Assembly (NCBI GenBank): GCA_916613615.1
Contig: OU744736.1
Coordinates: 10,365,724-10,429,723, forward strand
DNA: 64,000 bases
From: Steromphala cineraria
Lineage: Eukaryota > Mollusca > Gastropoda > Trochida > Trochidae
Reading direction: 5' to 3'
The position numbers and the translations under genes were made by a program. The notes under the pieces were generated by a model. The model ran no database searches. It saw nothing but the letters and a program-made list of their open reading frames with translations, and was not told where the DNA came from. Below are positions 1 to 13,924 of the stretch, piece by piece. How positions within the stretch are numbered: position 1 is the stretch's first letter; the number at the start of each line of letters is the position of its first letter.

Positions 1-3000
1 GGGGGAATCGAGTTAAGGGTTGAAAGTTCGAAGGTTAAAGGTAGAAGGGTAGAAAGTCGAGGTTGAAGGTTAAAAGTTAAGGGTTGGCAAAACCAGAGCG
101 ATTGGCTAAAAGTGAGACCCACCCCAAAGAATGAGTGACAGTTGAGTACAGCAAAAAGAAGCTGCACAGTAGTTTCAGTGAGTTAGTCCCGGAGTTCTCA
201 GAAGTACCAACTGCCTGCTTAACCCTTGACCGGCGTCTTCGGCTGGGCCGGAGCGGCTTCTTAGAGGGAACCGTATGGGTATCGTATAGCATGCTTTTCG
301 GCAGTATGAAGTTAGGTAGGGAATAAGGAATAAGAATATTAGATTTAAGTAAGCAATCAGGGGTTAAGTTAAGCAGATTTAATCAAGAGGACAGAGGGTT
401 AATGTATTGATGTATGACGATTGTGTATTTGCTTTACATGTATTTGTAATAAAAGGTAAAAACATTGTATGAGTTTTTCATGATAGAATTAGTTAAAACC
501 ACATCCCAAAATATAGCGACACAAGTAAATATGACACCTATTTCCGTTATGCGATGTCGGGATTTTCACGCGAGGCTCATACAAAGTCGTTGTTCACATT
601 ACACGGCGCTTAACGCTACTGACATGTTAATTAGATGTAACACTTCACATTTATTTCATAAAGACGATAGGATAGTTGAATAAACTGATTTTTTAAAAAT
701 ATATACGAGTCATTTCAATATTGATAAAAATTCAAATATGATTTTGAGCTGCACAAGTAAAATGCAGACAACGTAATTGGAATTCGAAAGTAAATATATC
801 AAATTTGAACTGATCGATCGTTTCAAGTGTGGTCATAGCAACAATGGTATCAAAACTTCTTAAAATTAATTACTTCGTGTCGTTTATATTTTAATATCAA
901 TTTGATAAGATTTTATGACGCTTCAATTTTTAATAATGTGTCATTTAAATGACTTTGCAGTAAGGTAAAGGCAGAGATGATGTTTACGTGTTTTTCTTTG
1001 TCTCTTTAACAGAGAAGAAGAAGAGAAGAAGAAAATTATTTATTTCAGTGTCACGTGTTACACATTTCTTGATTTCGTAGCTACAGACAATTGATAACAG
1101 TAATATCCAACCAAAAGGCTTATGAGACACTATATGTTAAAATGAATTAGGTAAAATTAAGCATATCAAAATAGTTAACATACCACACAATACAACACCA
1201 TACAATTCAACATAGCACAATACAATAAAATACAAACCGTATATAAACCTACAATGTTCTACCGCACAATACAGTACAATACAAGATCACACAATAATAG
1301 ACACGATACATATATACGATAACATACGTACACACTACCCGTGCAGTACCAAACATACAATACCCACCATACATACGATATTAAACAACATATGTAACAT
1401 AACGACGTTCTGTGTCTTATATCCTAGATCCAATTGTCGTCAAGCAGTTATAAACTAATGGAGGTCTATGTCGAAACGTCGCCTACGCAGAATAAAGAAG
1501 TTGAATATCCATGAAACACTTGTAATTTTGTATTGCTTCAACTTAAAACCGTCATTCAAGGAATAAACATGACGATGGTATTCGTTGAGAAAATGGATTT
1601 GAGTTCAAGTGTTGAAACAGATTTAAAGGCATTATAAGAACACCAGTTCAAATATGATTAAAAAGGATTGTTTTTAAATATTTCCGATTGATAGGTTTTA
1701 CGATCAACAGATGGATGGAAATGGTAAGCCTGTTATTATACAGATTGAGGATCTCAGCCCCATTATGTAAGCTTTGTAAACTTATACTCGTACTGTGATG
1801 GTTCGTTTCATATTGAAGGTCCTATTCTTCTTAATTGAATTGAAAGTTAAATAGAACAGTATGAAAATTCTTTTCCCGAATATTTTAGTGTTTACAGACT
1901 ATTGGAGGCCTATAAGACACGATAAAATACACCAACTGTTTCAAAACATCATAATTTACATAGGATATAATATGGACCCTATTGCCAATCTTAAACTTGT
2001 ATTTGTCATTTTCGAACAGCTAAATTTCCGTTTCTGAAATGAAAATACATATTAAATGCAGCTTTCTACTGTTAAAACTGAAAGGAGCCCACTGAAGCTG
2101 TTCAGTGCAGAGAGCTAGACTTGCTACAATAATATAAACTTCTGTGTGGGTCTTAAAAGATATTTTCTTTCAGGGGCTGTTAGACAGACTAGTCTAAAGG
2201 TAGAGGGAACCAATAATATATGTCTTCCTCCTTTTCATGCATAGTCTTACACTCTTACGACTGTAGTTAATATTATGTTGACCTAACAAAACCTCTATAA
2301 AAGCAAGAACTACAATCTGAAATTTCCAATTTTCCTAGGCTCCTTTCTTATCTTTAATAAAACATTTGTTTTTGAAAATTATTATTTTTCAGAGACTGAA
2401 TATAAGTTTATCCTTTCCATGTTATCGTTCACTCTCTCCGGTCGTAAATTCATTTCATCGTCCTCTCTTCTTTCATGTCCCATTTTATGTCTATATTACA
2501 GACAGACAGAAATAGTTTATTCAAGTGGCACATGTTAAACATATACATAAATATAAACATTACACAATGGTACGAAAGAATCTTTAAAAATCATGCAGCT
2601 ATAACGTTTGGCTTATGAGACACTGTAAAATCAGTAAAACGTATAATACAGCACGTGAAGTAAAAATGATTAATGATAAAAAGCAATTATCATTATAAAA
2701 GCCACAATGATAAATACTTTTGTAGATACAAATTAAAAAGCAATTTAAGTAAAAGATTGACGTCTTAAACATATATTTTACATCACCCTACCTTCATGAA
2801 GTTAGACTAACTCATAGTGAAAAATGGAATCCAAGACTCATTTTTTTATTTCTTTATCTAAATAAAATAAGAAGGAATCTTGAAGAGTACAAAATAGAGG
2901 TGAAGAAACTAGACTTGCCAACATTTTCTATAGAATCAAGAAGACTCCTCTTTTATATAACTTTTTTTCTGCTTAATTAGGGTTTTGATTACCGACTATC

Positions 3001-4465
3001 AAGTAGTTAGAATGGGGCGTGACCTTCGGTTTTGATCAATGCCCATGGCACATTTCAAGATACTGTATTGAACATGTCAGATTATTGGCAATCTGGATTC
3101 TTTCTTACATATTCTAATATATATTTATAACCGAATCCTGAATCGATTTCAATGTGCCTTATGAAATTCTCATTTCAAGACAGGAAAAACGTTTGATAGA
3201 TTATTTCATTTTTGAAAAGATTCTTTTGGCAATGTTTTTAGCTTTTCGTTCTTTTGGTAATAGACAACCTTCCTCAAACACGTATCTAGTGACTTTCCTA
3301 ACATATCTATCTAAATCGTTGATAATAGATTTCTGATCGATTGAATGTAAGATATAAACAATATACTTCAATGCTCTGATTATAATTACTTAGGAACAAA
3401 CTTTAAAATATAATTAAAACATATAAAAAAAACTAAATAAATAATCGTAAGTCATCTTATATGTTGAAATACCACGTTGTGTGATATATCAGGCGCAAGA
3501 TTAGTGTATGAACTATTCGAAGTTATGTAATCGTCTTAACACATAAGCGTTATGCAACTAAGCAAATATTTGTTTATCCCTTCTTAAGGCGAACACAGCC
3601 TATTCTTAACCCCATACAACCCAATCCTCCGAAGATCTCTTCTTAAAACGCAAGTCATCGGCAACGGTCTATATTCATATGGAGCTGAAGAAGGGTCAAG
3701 TTCATATGATCGATATTAATATCTAATTAGCGAGTGCCATATCCGTATGTGATAACAAGGTGCATCACTACTTGGAGTGTTAATTTAACTTTCAGTATAT
3801 GATTTCTTTAATCATCCAGGTCAGAGGTCAGGTGCTAATTGACTTAGCCGCGGACAAAGGCACAAGGTCGGAACACCTGCCGCATGCACGGATGTATCGT
3901 TCATCCATTATGACGTGTTTCCACAAATATGTCGCTGTGTTTTCATTTATGCCAACCTCCTTAACTGCAGGAATAAATTATGCAAATTATTAATTCAAGT
4001 ATTGTTTTGTGCATGTAAAATAAATGCATGTTGTAAATAAATATACATATTTCCTCAATCGTCGGCTTTTAAGCTTTGATGTGACTTGCATATCAAAATT
4101 GATCGACCTTGTCATGATTAGCAAGGTGTGCAAACACGTACGGGCACCTGCTAAATCTGAGAAAAACGGGAACCTGTTATGGCATGTCGCCTTGACGACA
4201 GCCAATCACTGACGTTTAATTCAAACCTCGTGACAACGAACGACCAATCGGAAGGCAGTATTTTGAACGTAGTAGATTTCTTTGTCCCATGTATTGACCA
4301 ACAGAATTTTACTACTTCTACTACAACTGAAAACTTTACTACGGTTTTTCTTGTGCGTTAATGGACACCCAATGAAGCTTCCTAAACTCAACAAAATTTC
4401 GTTTTGGATCTCAAACCGTATGTAGATGCATATTTGTCTTTTGTGGAATATTTCATTCATCTTGT
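1..4465. other. Intergenic region upstream of the FoxN gene
   Basis: No gene is supported here. Positions 1-110 are purine-rich with repeated ggttgaa/ggttaaa words. Positions 1180-1400 are a low-complexity tract of acaatacaa-like words. Positions 1003-1140 and 2500-2650 are two diverged copies of one short repeat (tttattyaagtggcacatgtta, then ggcttatgagacact). Positions 2020-2190 are a copy of a repeat also found near 31.4 kb and 61.8 kb. The short open frames in this stretch have no recognisable domain or splice context. Upstream non-coding exons or the promoter of the FoxN gene may lie in the last kilobase, but I cannot place them. Confidence 0.6.
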
Positions 4466-4579
4466 ATGGAAAATTCTTGTGTATGGAATACAAGTGAGTC
4501 GAGAGCATCGGATCTACCAAAACATTTCAGCTCTCCCAAACCCCAAGTCTCTTACATGCTTTTCTGCGAGCTCCTGAAG

Positions 4580-7500
4580 ATGGATCTTTATAACCATAAT
4601 GATCCAGACCACCTTTCCGTTATGGATATGATGGACGATCGCACGGAACTGGACAATTTGTTCCTGAATTCCGACAGACAGGAATGTGGTTTGGACCCTA
4701 AATTGGACAGCTCGGTGCTTCCTGAAATCGATGCAATGGACACTGGCGTAACCGATTCTTTCGGAGATATGGAATGGCTTCAGGGACTGCAGACTGCTGC
4801 AATTGCACAACTACATCAGCTGAGCGAGACTGAAAACACGGACCCCAATCTGCTTGTCAACCCTCAGACGGCCATTCCTGTACATCTTCAACAGCCGTCT
4901 CACACACAGGTGCGCGATGCCATGTTGACTGAAAATCTGAACAATAACAATATAAACGTGATTGTGTCTACAACGCCGAATACGACACTATCATCTCCAA
5001 CTACTGTGTTTACAACCAATAACTTTCAGCTCTCGAGTCTAAACAAAAACAGTCTTCTTTCGCCATCAGAGAGCTCGCCAGTTCTTGTTGGTCATCTACA
5101 AAACGGAGTCCGTCCTCGATCTCACATCACTGTGAACCTACCCCAGCCCCAGGAGCTGTCAGTTTCATATACATCGAATGAACAAAACGAAAAACCAACA
5201 GAAAAAGTATTCCCAAAGCCTGTGTTTTCTTACAGCTGCCTCATAGCTTTGGCATTGAAAAACAGTCAAAACGGAAGTCTTCCTGTCAGTGAAATATACA
5301 ACTTCATGACGTAAGTATATATATATATCAAGTTGTCTTAAGTATATTTCAAACAATCTTTGTATATTTCGAACTGACTGTAACACTAACAAGTCTATTT
5401 CAAACTACGCTACATCCACACGGTCCCTGTCCTTTTCAAACCAGCTCAGCTGATATGGCCGTTATTCGATGTCCATTTCAAACCTGGTTGTATATAAACG
5501 TTATTCCATGTCTATTTCAAACAAGGTTGTTATTTGTTACACAATGTTGCAGTACTCAGTCCCAGAGGGCATATTGATCGAGCTGGTTACACTATGTGTT
5601 ACATTATAGAAACATTTGGTTACATAATGGGTACATAATGGATCAAAGACGAATGTAACTTGATTCCTTTGTTAGCCAATGTGTCAATCAGTGTTCAATG
5701 AAGCGTGAAGGTGTTAATTGATGGATGATGACAGAGAGGGATGGGTTTAGTAGTTATCATTGTCTCAAATTGTAATCTACAAAACTGTGGAATTTTGTTT
5801 TCTTGTAATCTGAAAATAGTCTACAATTACATTGAGTCATAATGAATTACATTGTACTTAAAAGTATTACAGATTTAATAAAAAGTTGATTGAAATTTTA
5901 TGAAAGTCAAGGTTAATCATTTCAGTTTTGATTATCACACTTGAATGACATTTAAGTTGGTAATTGTAGATTTGACATCAAGGGTTGATTGTCACTTATG
6001 TTAGCTGGGTTGTAAGTATTTAGGCGATTAAAAGAGATTTACAAATCAGACATTTTTAAGGTCATTTCATCCTTGTGGAATCATTGAAATACAGGTCTCA
6101 TTAAAAAGTATGTATTTTTATCGTTATCTTTCAACTAAAACGTAAACATATTATTATACCTTAACCAAAACATGTTTGTTTTGAAAGGGTGGAATGTTGT
6201 AAAAGACAAAAATGAGGTAAAGGTCCAGAGAAAATATATAAGGGTTCAAGTTCGTAAATGTATTAGAAAGTTAGTAACCAACATCAGTCAGTGAAGCTTA
6301 ATGAATAACAGTTGATAACAGGTAGAGAAATAGATTTGACAATATGACGAAAAATCTTTCTCTTTCAAATCCTATTACTTTCAATTTAGATATTTCACAG
6401 GAAAATTAAGTCTTAAATTTTCTTTAAACTTAATTAGTATCTGCAATTTTATAAATCTGCCCTTTTTTTCTAGTCTAAATATTACTTTGAACATAATCAA
6501 GTGTGTTTATTCATGTTTGTAGGCCTTAAGCCCATATATGCATCTACATTTCAAAGCATATTTCATATACCATATTTACTATGAATTTAGCTAGAGTAAA
6601 AGATTGCCTTTACTTTAGGAATATTTATGTTTTTATGTCATGTTGCCAAGTGAACAGTCTATAAAATTCTATTATCAATAGCTATTGATGTCTATGGAAA
6701 CACAGAAAAATTATATCCATTATTTCTTCTTTCAGAGAAAACTTTCCATATTTCAAGACAGCTCCAGATGGCTGGAAGGTAAGAGTTATCTTATTTTCTT
6801 CAAATTTTACAAAAATCTCAAAAACTAAAATTTGAACTGAACATATATTGATTGAATCTTCAGAAAATCAACTTGACAGCTAAAGACTTTAAATTTAAGT
6901 ATAGATACTAATTGATGTAACCCATCTTGAAACTGAAAATGTAAAATGTTCAAAGTATCAAAATCTGACATTTTCATATTATGAAGATAACCTAGAAAAT
7001 CATCACCAGGCAAAGGGGATAACTTAAACACAGTTTGATCAGCTTACCGGTACATGAGTTAAAGCATATCATGCTTTATGTGAACTTTCAATAGTCAGTT
7101 TGTTGATAAAATCTCTCATTGTATATACAAAAACAAGGAACTATGAACCGAAACTTATAATGTTCATTTTATGAAGAGAACGATCATAAGCAGTTTAATA
7201 TAGAAAAAATAATTTGAAAACACTTTTATTAGCATACATGTGTTTATTTATATGTTTTAAGAAATAACTTTTTTATTTAAAAAAATATCTGTTTTAAAAA
7301 ACAAGGAATCATGAATTGGATATTTATTTGTTAACTATATCAACTAAGTGAACTACTAGAAGGTTGAAGAAATCTTGACATAAAATCTAAGTATACATTG
7401 TGCATAAAACTTGTTAAATAATCTTTTATCTGTATTTCTCCAACTCTAAGAGTTGGCCTATTTGCGTGAATCACACACAGCAATATGGTAAGTGTTGTGT

Positions 7501-10500
7501 TGTATTCATATACCCGAGTGATTGATAGCGTGCTAGTTCAAGCATGCTTGCATTGTAACGGAATGATAGGTGACTCAAAAGCATTTATAGAAGTTGTGTA
7601 ACTCTAGAAGCGTGTTATTTCTTGACTTTTAGTGGGGATTTCCCTACAGATTTGAATATTGAGTTAGCATGTGTCTCAACACGACATCATTCTCTAATTG
7701 ATTTTTTAATTATTTGTTTTAAATAGAAGGGGTATATCTACCTTTTTTATCTATTTATCTTGGTTTTGGAAAAAAATCCTATAACACAGTTACTGTTGCA
7801 AAAAATATGTTACAAAAATACAGTTACTGTTTAATGCATGGAACTGTAAATCTATTTGATAAAAGTTTTCATGATATTTACTTCTTACAAAAATAAGAAT
7901 AAACCTTTTCACATTTTCAGAACTCTGTACGACACAATCTGTCATTAAACAAGTGCTTTGAAAAAGTAGAAAATCCCAAATTAAGCAGTAACGCCAAGAA
8001 AGGGTGTCTATGGGCGCTAAATCCAGCCAAAAAAGAGAAAATGGAAGAAGAAATAGCAAAAGGAAGCAAAAAAGACCCCGCAGCCTTGAAGTGTAGCATG
8101 GCTTTCCCAGGTTTGTATTTATTTCTATATCATACAGATCAAAGTGACTGATATTTTAGATTGAGGACAGGTTTATCAACATAAAATTATTTATTTTTAC
8201 ATTATTATGTCATTCATATAATTAGGTAATTGGATTTATGTTTGTTTTGAACTAAATAAAATGAAATATATTTCATAGTTTTGGAAGAACACAAAATACT
8301 TATTGATCGGCATCTTCCTACGCAAAGCCTAAAACGCCCGTTTCCAAACTGTCAGTTTTAGGCCTTGCTGCATACCCTTTACTTTTCTGTGCTACTATAA
8401 TGCCGCTACAGGTAAGAGAGCAAACAGAAAACTCAAGGGTCTGCAGCTAGGCATAGACTGACAATTCAGAAACAGGCATTTTAGGCTTTGGGTAGGAAGA
8501 TGATTGATTGGTTTAGTGACTACACAAGAGTCCATGAAGTGACCCGACTCAGATTCAAGTGTTTATTAAATGTTCTTACTCCCAATAAGTTTAACTATAT
8601 TTTGATATTTTTTGTTTTTTTGTTCAAAATGGATTTTTTTCAACAGTTTAAAAAGGATAAATGACAAGTAATTTGTTTAAATTTTGAATTTAACTCTCAT
8701 GACAACTGAATGTATCTATTAATATTTGTTATTTCAATTTCATTTCATTTATGACAATGTGATTTGTAAACAAGCAAAGCTTATTTGAATACTGAATCAA
8801 ATGTATCATTGTCATTTGAGATGGTTGAATACATATATATATTTGTTTTCAAATCAAGAAAAATCAATAACTGCTATTCTGTAAATAAACAAAGTGGATT
8901 CTTGTACTTTATAAAACTTCTAGAATGTCAATGAAACAGTTTATAGTTCACCAATTATACAATTTCCATATTGATTCAAATCTATCTTCCTACGGAAAAT
9001 TCAAGGGTCTGCAGCAAGGCATAAAACTGACAGTTCGGAAACTGACGTTTTAGGCTTTGCGTAGGAAGATGATTCAAATCAGGCTAACAGTATATATAAT
9101 AAAATTTTGTAATAAATAAGATAATTCTATGTGTCCACAGAGCGGTTAGAGAAGATAGAGCGAGGAGAAGCCGGCCTCCACTCGGACCGGGTCAGTCAGT
9201 CGACCCAACCATCTACCCCCAGCAAGACCCACCCCCCACAGACTAGCTGCCCCACCCCCTCAGAACCGACCTTACCCAGTACCCCCCAGACGCCTGTACA
9301 ACCCAAAACCGAAGACTTCTTCGCTACAGAACTCCGTGATCTCAACATGTTGGACTCCAACTTCACACTAGATACATCCTTATCAGATCTTGCCATGCAG
9401 GTGAGTTTAGGAATTAATTTGGTGAAGTTTTAAATTAAAAATGTTTTAGATTCAGAAACATTATTTTTATTTTCAGTCAATCACTCACTAGACACCCCGT
9501 TATCTGATCTTGCAAATCGGGTAATGGATTTAGAATTTTTGGGTAATTTTTAATTTTGAATAAATATAGAAACATAATTACTAGGTCAATTTCTCATTTC
9601 ACTTAGTTTGAGCATCATTTAACTTTTAACAACTTATATTTCAAAACAGTCTGTTTGTAAACCCATAAAGGTTGTTAAGAAAGTGGTCAAGGGGAGATAA
9701 TTTGAAGTTTATTCTTACAATTTTTACTCAATCATTACAATTATTGACTGTTTTGTTCAATGATTAATTCAGCAATTATGAGGCAAGGCAACTGCAAAAG
9801 CACATGTATCAATGCATCAAGTTTATTTGAAAATGCAATATAACAATAAATTATCTTATCAAAATTCAAAATTTAGCATCATGGTCAAAGGGAGATAATC
9901 CAAATTTTTTTGCTGGACCATGAATTACCTCCCTTTGACCATTGTTCTGATTTCAAAATCGAAATAAATCAAATCTAAAGACTAATAATTATTAAGAAAA
10001 TTCATTACATTTTTCAATAATAATCAGTTTGTAATACATTTATTTAAAACCACAAGTATTTAAATCAACAACTCTTATTTTTAACAGCATGGGCTCTGGG
10101 ATGACGATTTAGGCGGTGACCTGAACATTGAAGTGAACCCCCATATAATGGCAACCGTCGGTTCCCCGGTCGTTTCAACAGTTTCAACAGGTAGCACCTT
10201 GTCCTAGGATCTGCCTAGGTAGCGGGGTAAATTCATTTATTAACATGACTGTTACGCTGTATAAAACTGGTCTTGTTTCTCAATGAACGTTTAACGGTAA
10301 AGGGGGAATTTAAACATGAAATTGCTCTTAAACTTGGCTTCCTCAAATTGAAAACTTATGTACATTGGTGTTTCTCTTTCACTTCTGTCTCACTGTGAAT
10401 TTTTTTGCCAGGCTGATGAAAGCACCATCCCTAGACACATTTCAGTCACCCTCAAGAATTACTTGTTAAAAAAATTCCACCATGCTCCATGATCAATCGA

Positions 10501-11718
10501 CTATATTTGTGTGATTGGAGTATTTTGGCACAATACAAGACTAGTTATTATTTTAATCATCAAGTTGTGCAGATTTTTTTTATTTCAATGAGGAATGCAA
10601 TTAGTACAACAGCCACTCTGCACAAATAATCAATGGACATGATCAGAAAAAAATAAGCTGATCTGAAAGTAAACTTTTGAGGTTGTAAATAAAAATATAT
10701 ATATTTGACAAATTTCAAAATAACGGACTTAACCGTTGTTCTTCTTGGAGCTTTTTTCTAAGTTGAATTTATGATAATGAAGAGAAATACAAGAATGAAT
10801 AAAGAATTATTTATATTCATACATTTATTTTCACTCCTTTTGGTTTTTAATATCTAAAAGCTACTTATTGCTTCTAACTTGTAATATCTCTATAATTTAG
10901 GCACACATTCAAGTTTTGAAATTTATTTGAAGATGCAATGAGAAACAAGATACATGTTTTATATGGCTTCATGTGTAACGTGTGTTGATATTTATCCATG
11001 TAAGGGTTAGACAAGGAAATGAAAAAAGGAGTAAAGAACTTCTATTTTTTTTTTTGTAGTTGCTTTAGTACTGTAACATGTTAATTGTTTTATCTGCATG
11101 AGTTAGCTATTCATTAGTTTAGTTGTTTTTGTCAACTCTCTTTCATATCATGATAAATTGGATGTATTTTTTTGTATTTTGTTACCTTATAGTGAAACTT
11201 TTTCTTTTTCTTACAATGACTTGAAATAACTTTGCAACTCACAAGTTAACTCACAAATTTAACTTATTTCATATCATAAATTATCATAACAAAAAGTTAT
11301 ATCACTTAAAACATTCAAAATGTCAAGATTTAATTTATTCTGTAATTCATTGTAAGTACACTAAATAAAGTTTGTACAGAAATATATTTTGCATGCCACT
11401 CATCAGAGAGAATATTTTATCAAAGACTCAGTCATAAGCATGAAAAACTTCGCTCTCTCCATTATTCAATTTCATTTTTTTTTAAAAAGTAATTCAACGT
11501 CCACATCACTCATATTTCCCTTTTCATCTATTCTAGGCATGGAGAGCTTATTCGGGACAACATACCATGGAACATGCCTGTACACCTCTAGTCCTCTGGC
11601 AGGGCTGAGATCACCCTCCCCTGCTACACTCACCGCCACCCTCATCAGTCTGACTGCACCCTCCCCCAACCCCACACCAGGTACCCCCTCCACCCCCCAG
11701 GCTGCTGCTTTTACCTGA
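4580..11718 (+). CDS. foxn4: Forkhead box N4/N1-like transcription factor, six coding exons
   Basis: Nuclear DNA-binding regulator of the FoxN1/4 subfamily. Coding exons read as 4580-5310, 6736-6778, 7921-8110, 9141-9400, 10088-10190 and 11537-11718. All junctions are GT/AG and in phase, giving 502 residues from the ATG at 4580. The forkhead domain spans about residues 213-305, split over exons 1-3. It contains [18 protein letters not shown], the [13 protein letters not shown] turn and the recognition helix [13 protein letters not shown], followed by [11 protein letters not shown]. Exon 4 is Pro/Ser/Thr-rich and ends in an acidic stretch with DLNMLDSNF and LDTSLSDLA. Exon 5 adds an acidic LWDDD segment, resembling the C-terminal activation region of FoxN1/FoxN4. 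An in-frame ATG at 4466 would add 38 residues, but its context is weaker than gaagATGG at 4580, and a possible acceptor ends at 4530. The forkhead identity is directly visible; N4 versus N1 is inference. Confidence 0.93.
5311..6735 (+). other. FoxN intron 1, splits the forkhead domain
   Basis: The donor gtaagt follows the codon fragment for the Thr after NFM, and the acceptor ttctttcag precedes agaaaactttcc. The rest is AT-rich unique-looking sequence, with repeated words around 5330-5530 (tatttcaaac and gtccatttcaaac). I see no other element. Confidence 0.75.
8302..8511. mobile_element. Mutator-type MITE in FoxN intron 3
   Basis: The element at 8311-8502 has terminal inverted repeats. It starts CATCTTCCTACGCAAAGCC and ends with a diverged inverted copy, ggctttgggtaggaagatg. 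It is flanked by near-identical 9-bp direct repeats, attgatcgg (8302-8310) and attgattgg (8503-8511). A 9-bp target duplication is typical of Mutator/MULE elements. It has no coding capacity, so it is non-autonomous. Confidence 0.75.
8974..9080. mobile_element. Second, shorter Mutator-type MITE in FoxN intron 3
   Basis: Positions 8983-9071 share the atcttcctacg and cgtaggaagatg ends and internal words (caagggtctgcagc, tgacagttc) with the element at 8311-8502. The flanks are perfect 9-bp direct repeats, attcaaatc (8974-8982 and 9072-9080). It looks like an internally shortened sibling inserted about 500 bp from the first, and ends 60 bp before the exon 4 acceptor. Confidence 0.78.
9881..9952. 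repeat. Inverted repeat (foldback) in FoxN intron 4
   Basis: The arms atggtcaaagggagataat (9881 onward) and its inverted partner ending ccctttgaccat (to 9952) enclose a short loop. A related ggtcaaggggagataat word occurs at 9684. This may be a solo pair of transposon ends. Confidence 0.5.
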
Positions 11719-12010
11719 TCTCCCTACCCTCATCAGTCTGACCATCCCCCGTTCCCCCGCCCCCATTTCCGCCCCACAACCCAACCCAAAATTCCTACCC
11801 TATCCCAATTACCCCATAACTCACAGGCCATTCCAAGTCCCCCCTCCACCCCCGAGGCTGCTGCTGTAACCTGATCTACCCGCCCACATCAGTCTGACCA
11901 TCCTCCCCCCATCCCCCCGCCACGCCCCACCCCACTACCCAACCCCCAACTCCTACCCAACCCCAAGTCCTCCCTCCACTCCTGAGGCAGCTGCTGTTAC
12001 TTGATCTCTT
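11680..12010 (+). repeat. Tandem copies of the FoxN C-terminal coding cassette in the 3' region
   Basis: The end of the FoxN reading frame ([14 protein letters not shown], TGA 11716-11718) recurs twice downstream. Frames at 11845-11874 and 11975-12004 both read PSTPEAAAVT and then TGA. Differences between the copies are largely synonymous. C-rich sequence with repeated catcagtctgaccat words links them. They may be repeat decay or alternative terminal exons. A GT donor at 11681 (caccag/gtaccc) and an AG at 11825-11826 (ctcacag) are present. Confidence 0.6.
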
Positions 12011-12039
12011 CATCTCAAGACTGACTACTTACCTGTCAT

Positions 12040-12770
12040 CGTCCATTGCTCACCCTCATCATACACCTGCTGATATCATCACTGATGTCATTGACAGCGT
12101 CATTACTTCAAATGGTTTCATCTCTGGCACTGTCGTCATTACCCTCGTATTATCTCTGTCATTATGACTTGACAGCATCCATACAACCCGAGATACCATC
12201 ATTGTCGTCACTGAGAGTGAATCTACAGTAGTAGTTGACAGCATCCATACAACTGGAGATATCATCTTTGCCATAGTCATTGATATCTTCGCCATCACCA
12301 AAACCAGTGAAGATTTCATTGTCAATACTGCTGATGTCATCAATTTATCTATAGAGTTTCTATATCAGTGTATTATCTTCAGTTGTTTTTATTATATCAA
12401 ATCGATTGCTTACTGTTGTCAATATGTCAAAATCATTGTCAATAACCCAGATATTATCTTTATTGTCAGTGATGATATCATTGTTGAAATTGCAATCCTC
12501 ATGCTCAACAATACCATTGATGATATAATTTATATCATCATTAGTGATATTGTTGATATCAACTTGATGGCGATATCATATTAGTATCACCAATGTTGGC
12601 TGTCATTGATATCACTGATGATAGAATTGATCCTGCCACTGATATCATATTGATATCATCATCTATGTCATTGTGAATATCAACACTATAGTCAAGTTTC
12701 ATCTATTTCATTTTTCATTGTCAATATCATAGCCAATTCATTCATATATTCTCATAAATATCATAACCAC
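12040..12770. repeat. Degenerate gatatcat/tgatatcat tandem-repeat field
   Basis: The region is dominated by short words of the type gatatcatcattgat and gtcattgatatc with variable spacing. The open frames on both strands are products of this low complexity. No conserved protein is visible. Confidence 0.7.
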
Positions 12771-13924
12771 TGCCAACCAGTTTTGCAATAGCATTGGAAT
12801 ATTTTGAACTTCTGTTGCCTTCTCTGCTTTGGGAAGATGCAGTCAAATTTTTATTTTTTCATTTACAAAAAAATTGAGAACATAACAAACATTATGATTC
12901 AGAAAGATCATTTATAGTCTAACCTAGTTTCAGCATCATAAATCTTGAAAGAGATTACACACAATTTAAATTTTTGAAAAAAATAAAAAATCTTTGCAAA
13001 GCCAGTGAGATTATATTTAAAGAAATTATCTTCAAGTTCATACATCTCCACAAAATTTTCACTGTGTACGGTTCATTAAAAATACTGAAAATTATAAGTA
13101 TAAAAACTTTAAGAAGCTTGTTTTCTCTTAACAAAGCAGGGTAGCAGAAGCACAGAGGGTTCCAATGTTGAAAGATACTGCCAACCGCTTATACCATTTA
13201 TGATCTCTTGTTTGTGACTTATATTAACAGTGTTATTTTGTGCAGCTGTTTCAATATTCAAAATAGCCAACATGTTTTATGTCACAAATCTTGTTGTGAT
13301 TTCTAAGATTTTGTTACGTATTCATTTTGAGATTCCATTAAGTGTCCATAATGTTGAATACTTTTTACAGTATGTGCTCATTTTCACTTTGAAGTCTAAA
13401 TATGCATTTTTTATATTACCGGTATTCAAAAAACAATGAATTAACAAACATATTTTTTCCCATTTGGCACTTTTTTGCTGTTTTTTAATTTCTTTCATTA
13501 ATTGTTTTGTCATGGCATGTTACAAGAGTTTAAACCATAAGTTTTTGTTTCTTTAAGGCCTTTTTTGTTTTATTCTAATTGGGTTTCTTAAAATGGCATT
13601 TTTGCAGTTTTTATTTATTTTAACAAACATTGACACCATTAAAACTATTTTGTGCACACCAACTTTCATACCTGGCTCAAACTAAACATGTTCACTCATG
13701 AAGTCTTTAATTTGAACTTAAAACCAGTCAAAATCTGTAGTAAAATGTTGTCATCACAGATAATCATGTGAAATAGATATTGTTGATCCATTATCACATC
13801 GAAACAGTTTAATGCCAAATGTCATATGAAAGTCAACAATATTAGGTATCATTTGATCATCTATGTATTTTGTTGATTTTTGTAAATGGTCCAGTTTTGT
13901 TTGATCATTGGTTCAATTGTGGTC

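Noticed and set aside
4466..4579. Start of the FoxN protein at the ATG at 4466
   Set aside because: The initiator context is weak (t at -3), a plausible splice acceptor ends at 4530 and a better-context ATG lies at 4580. Not excluded.
12059..12343. Open frames on both strands in the gatatcat field
   Set aside because: The peptides (runs of Met, Thr, Ser and Val) reflect low-complexity repeats. No domain or splice context.
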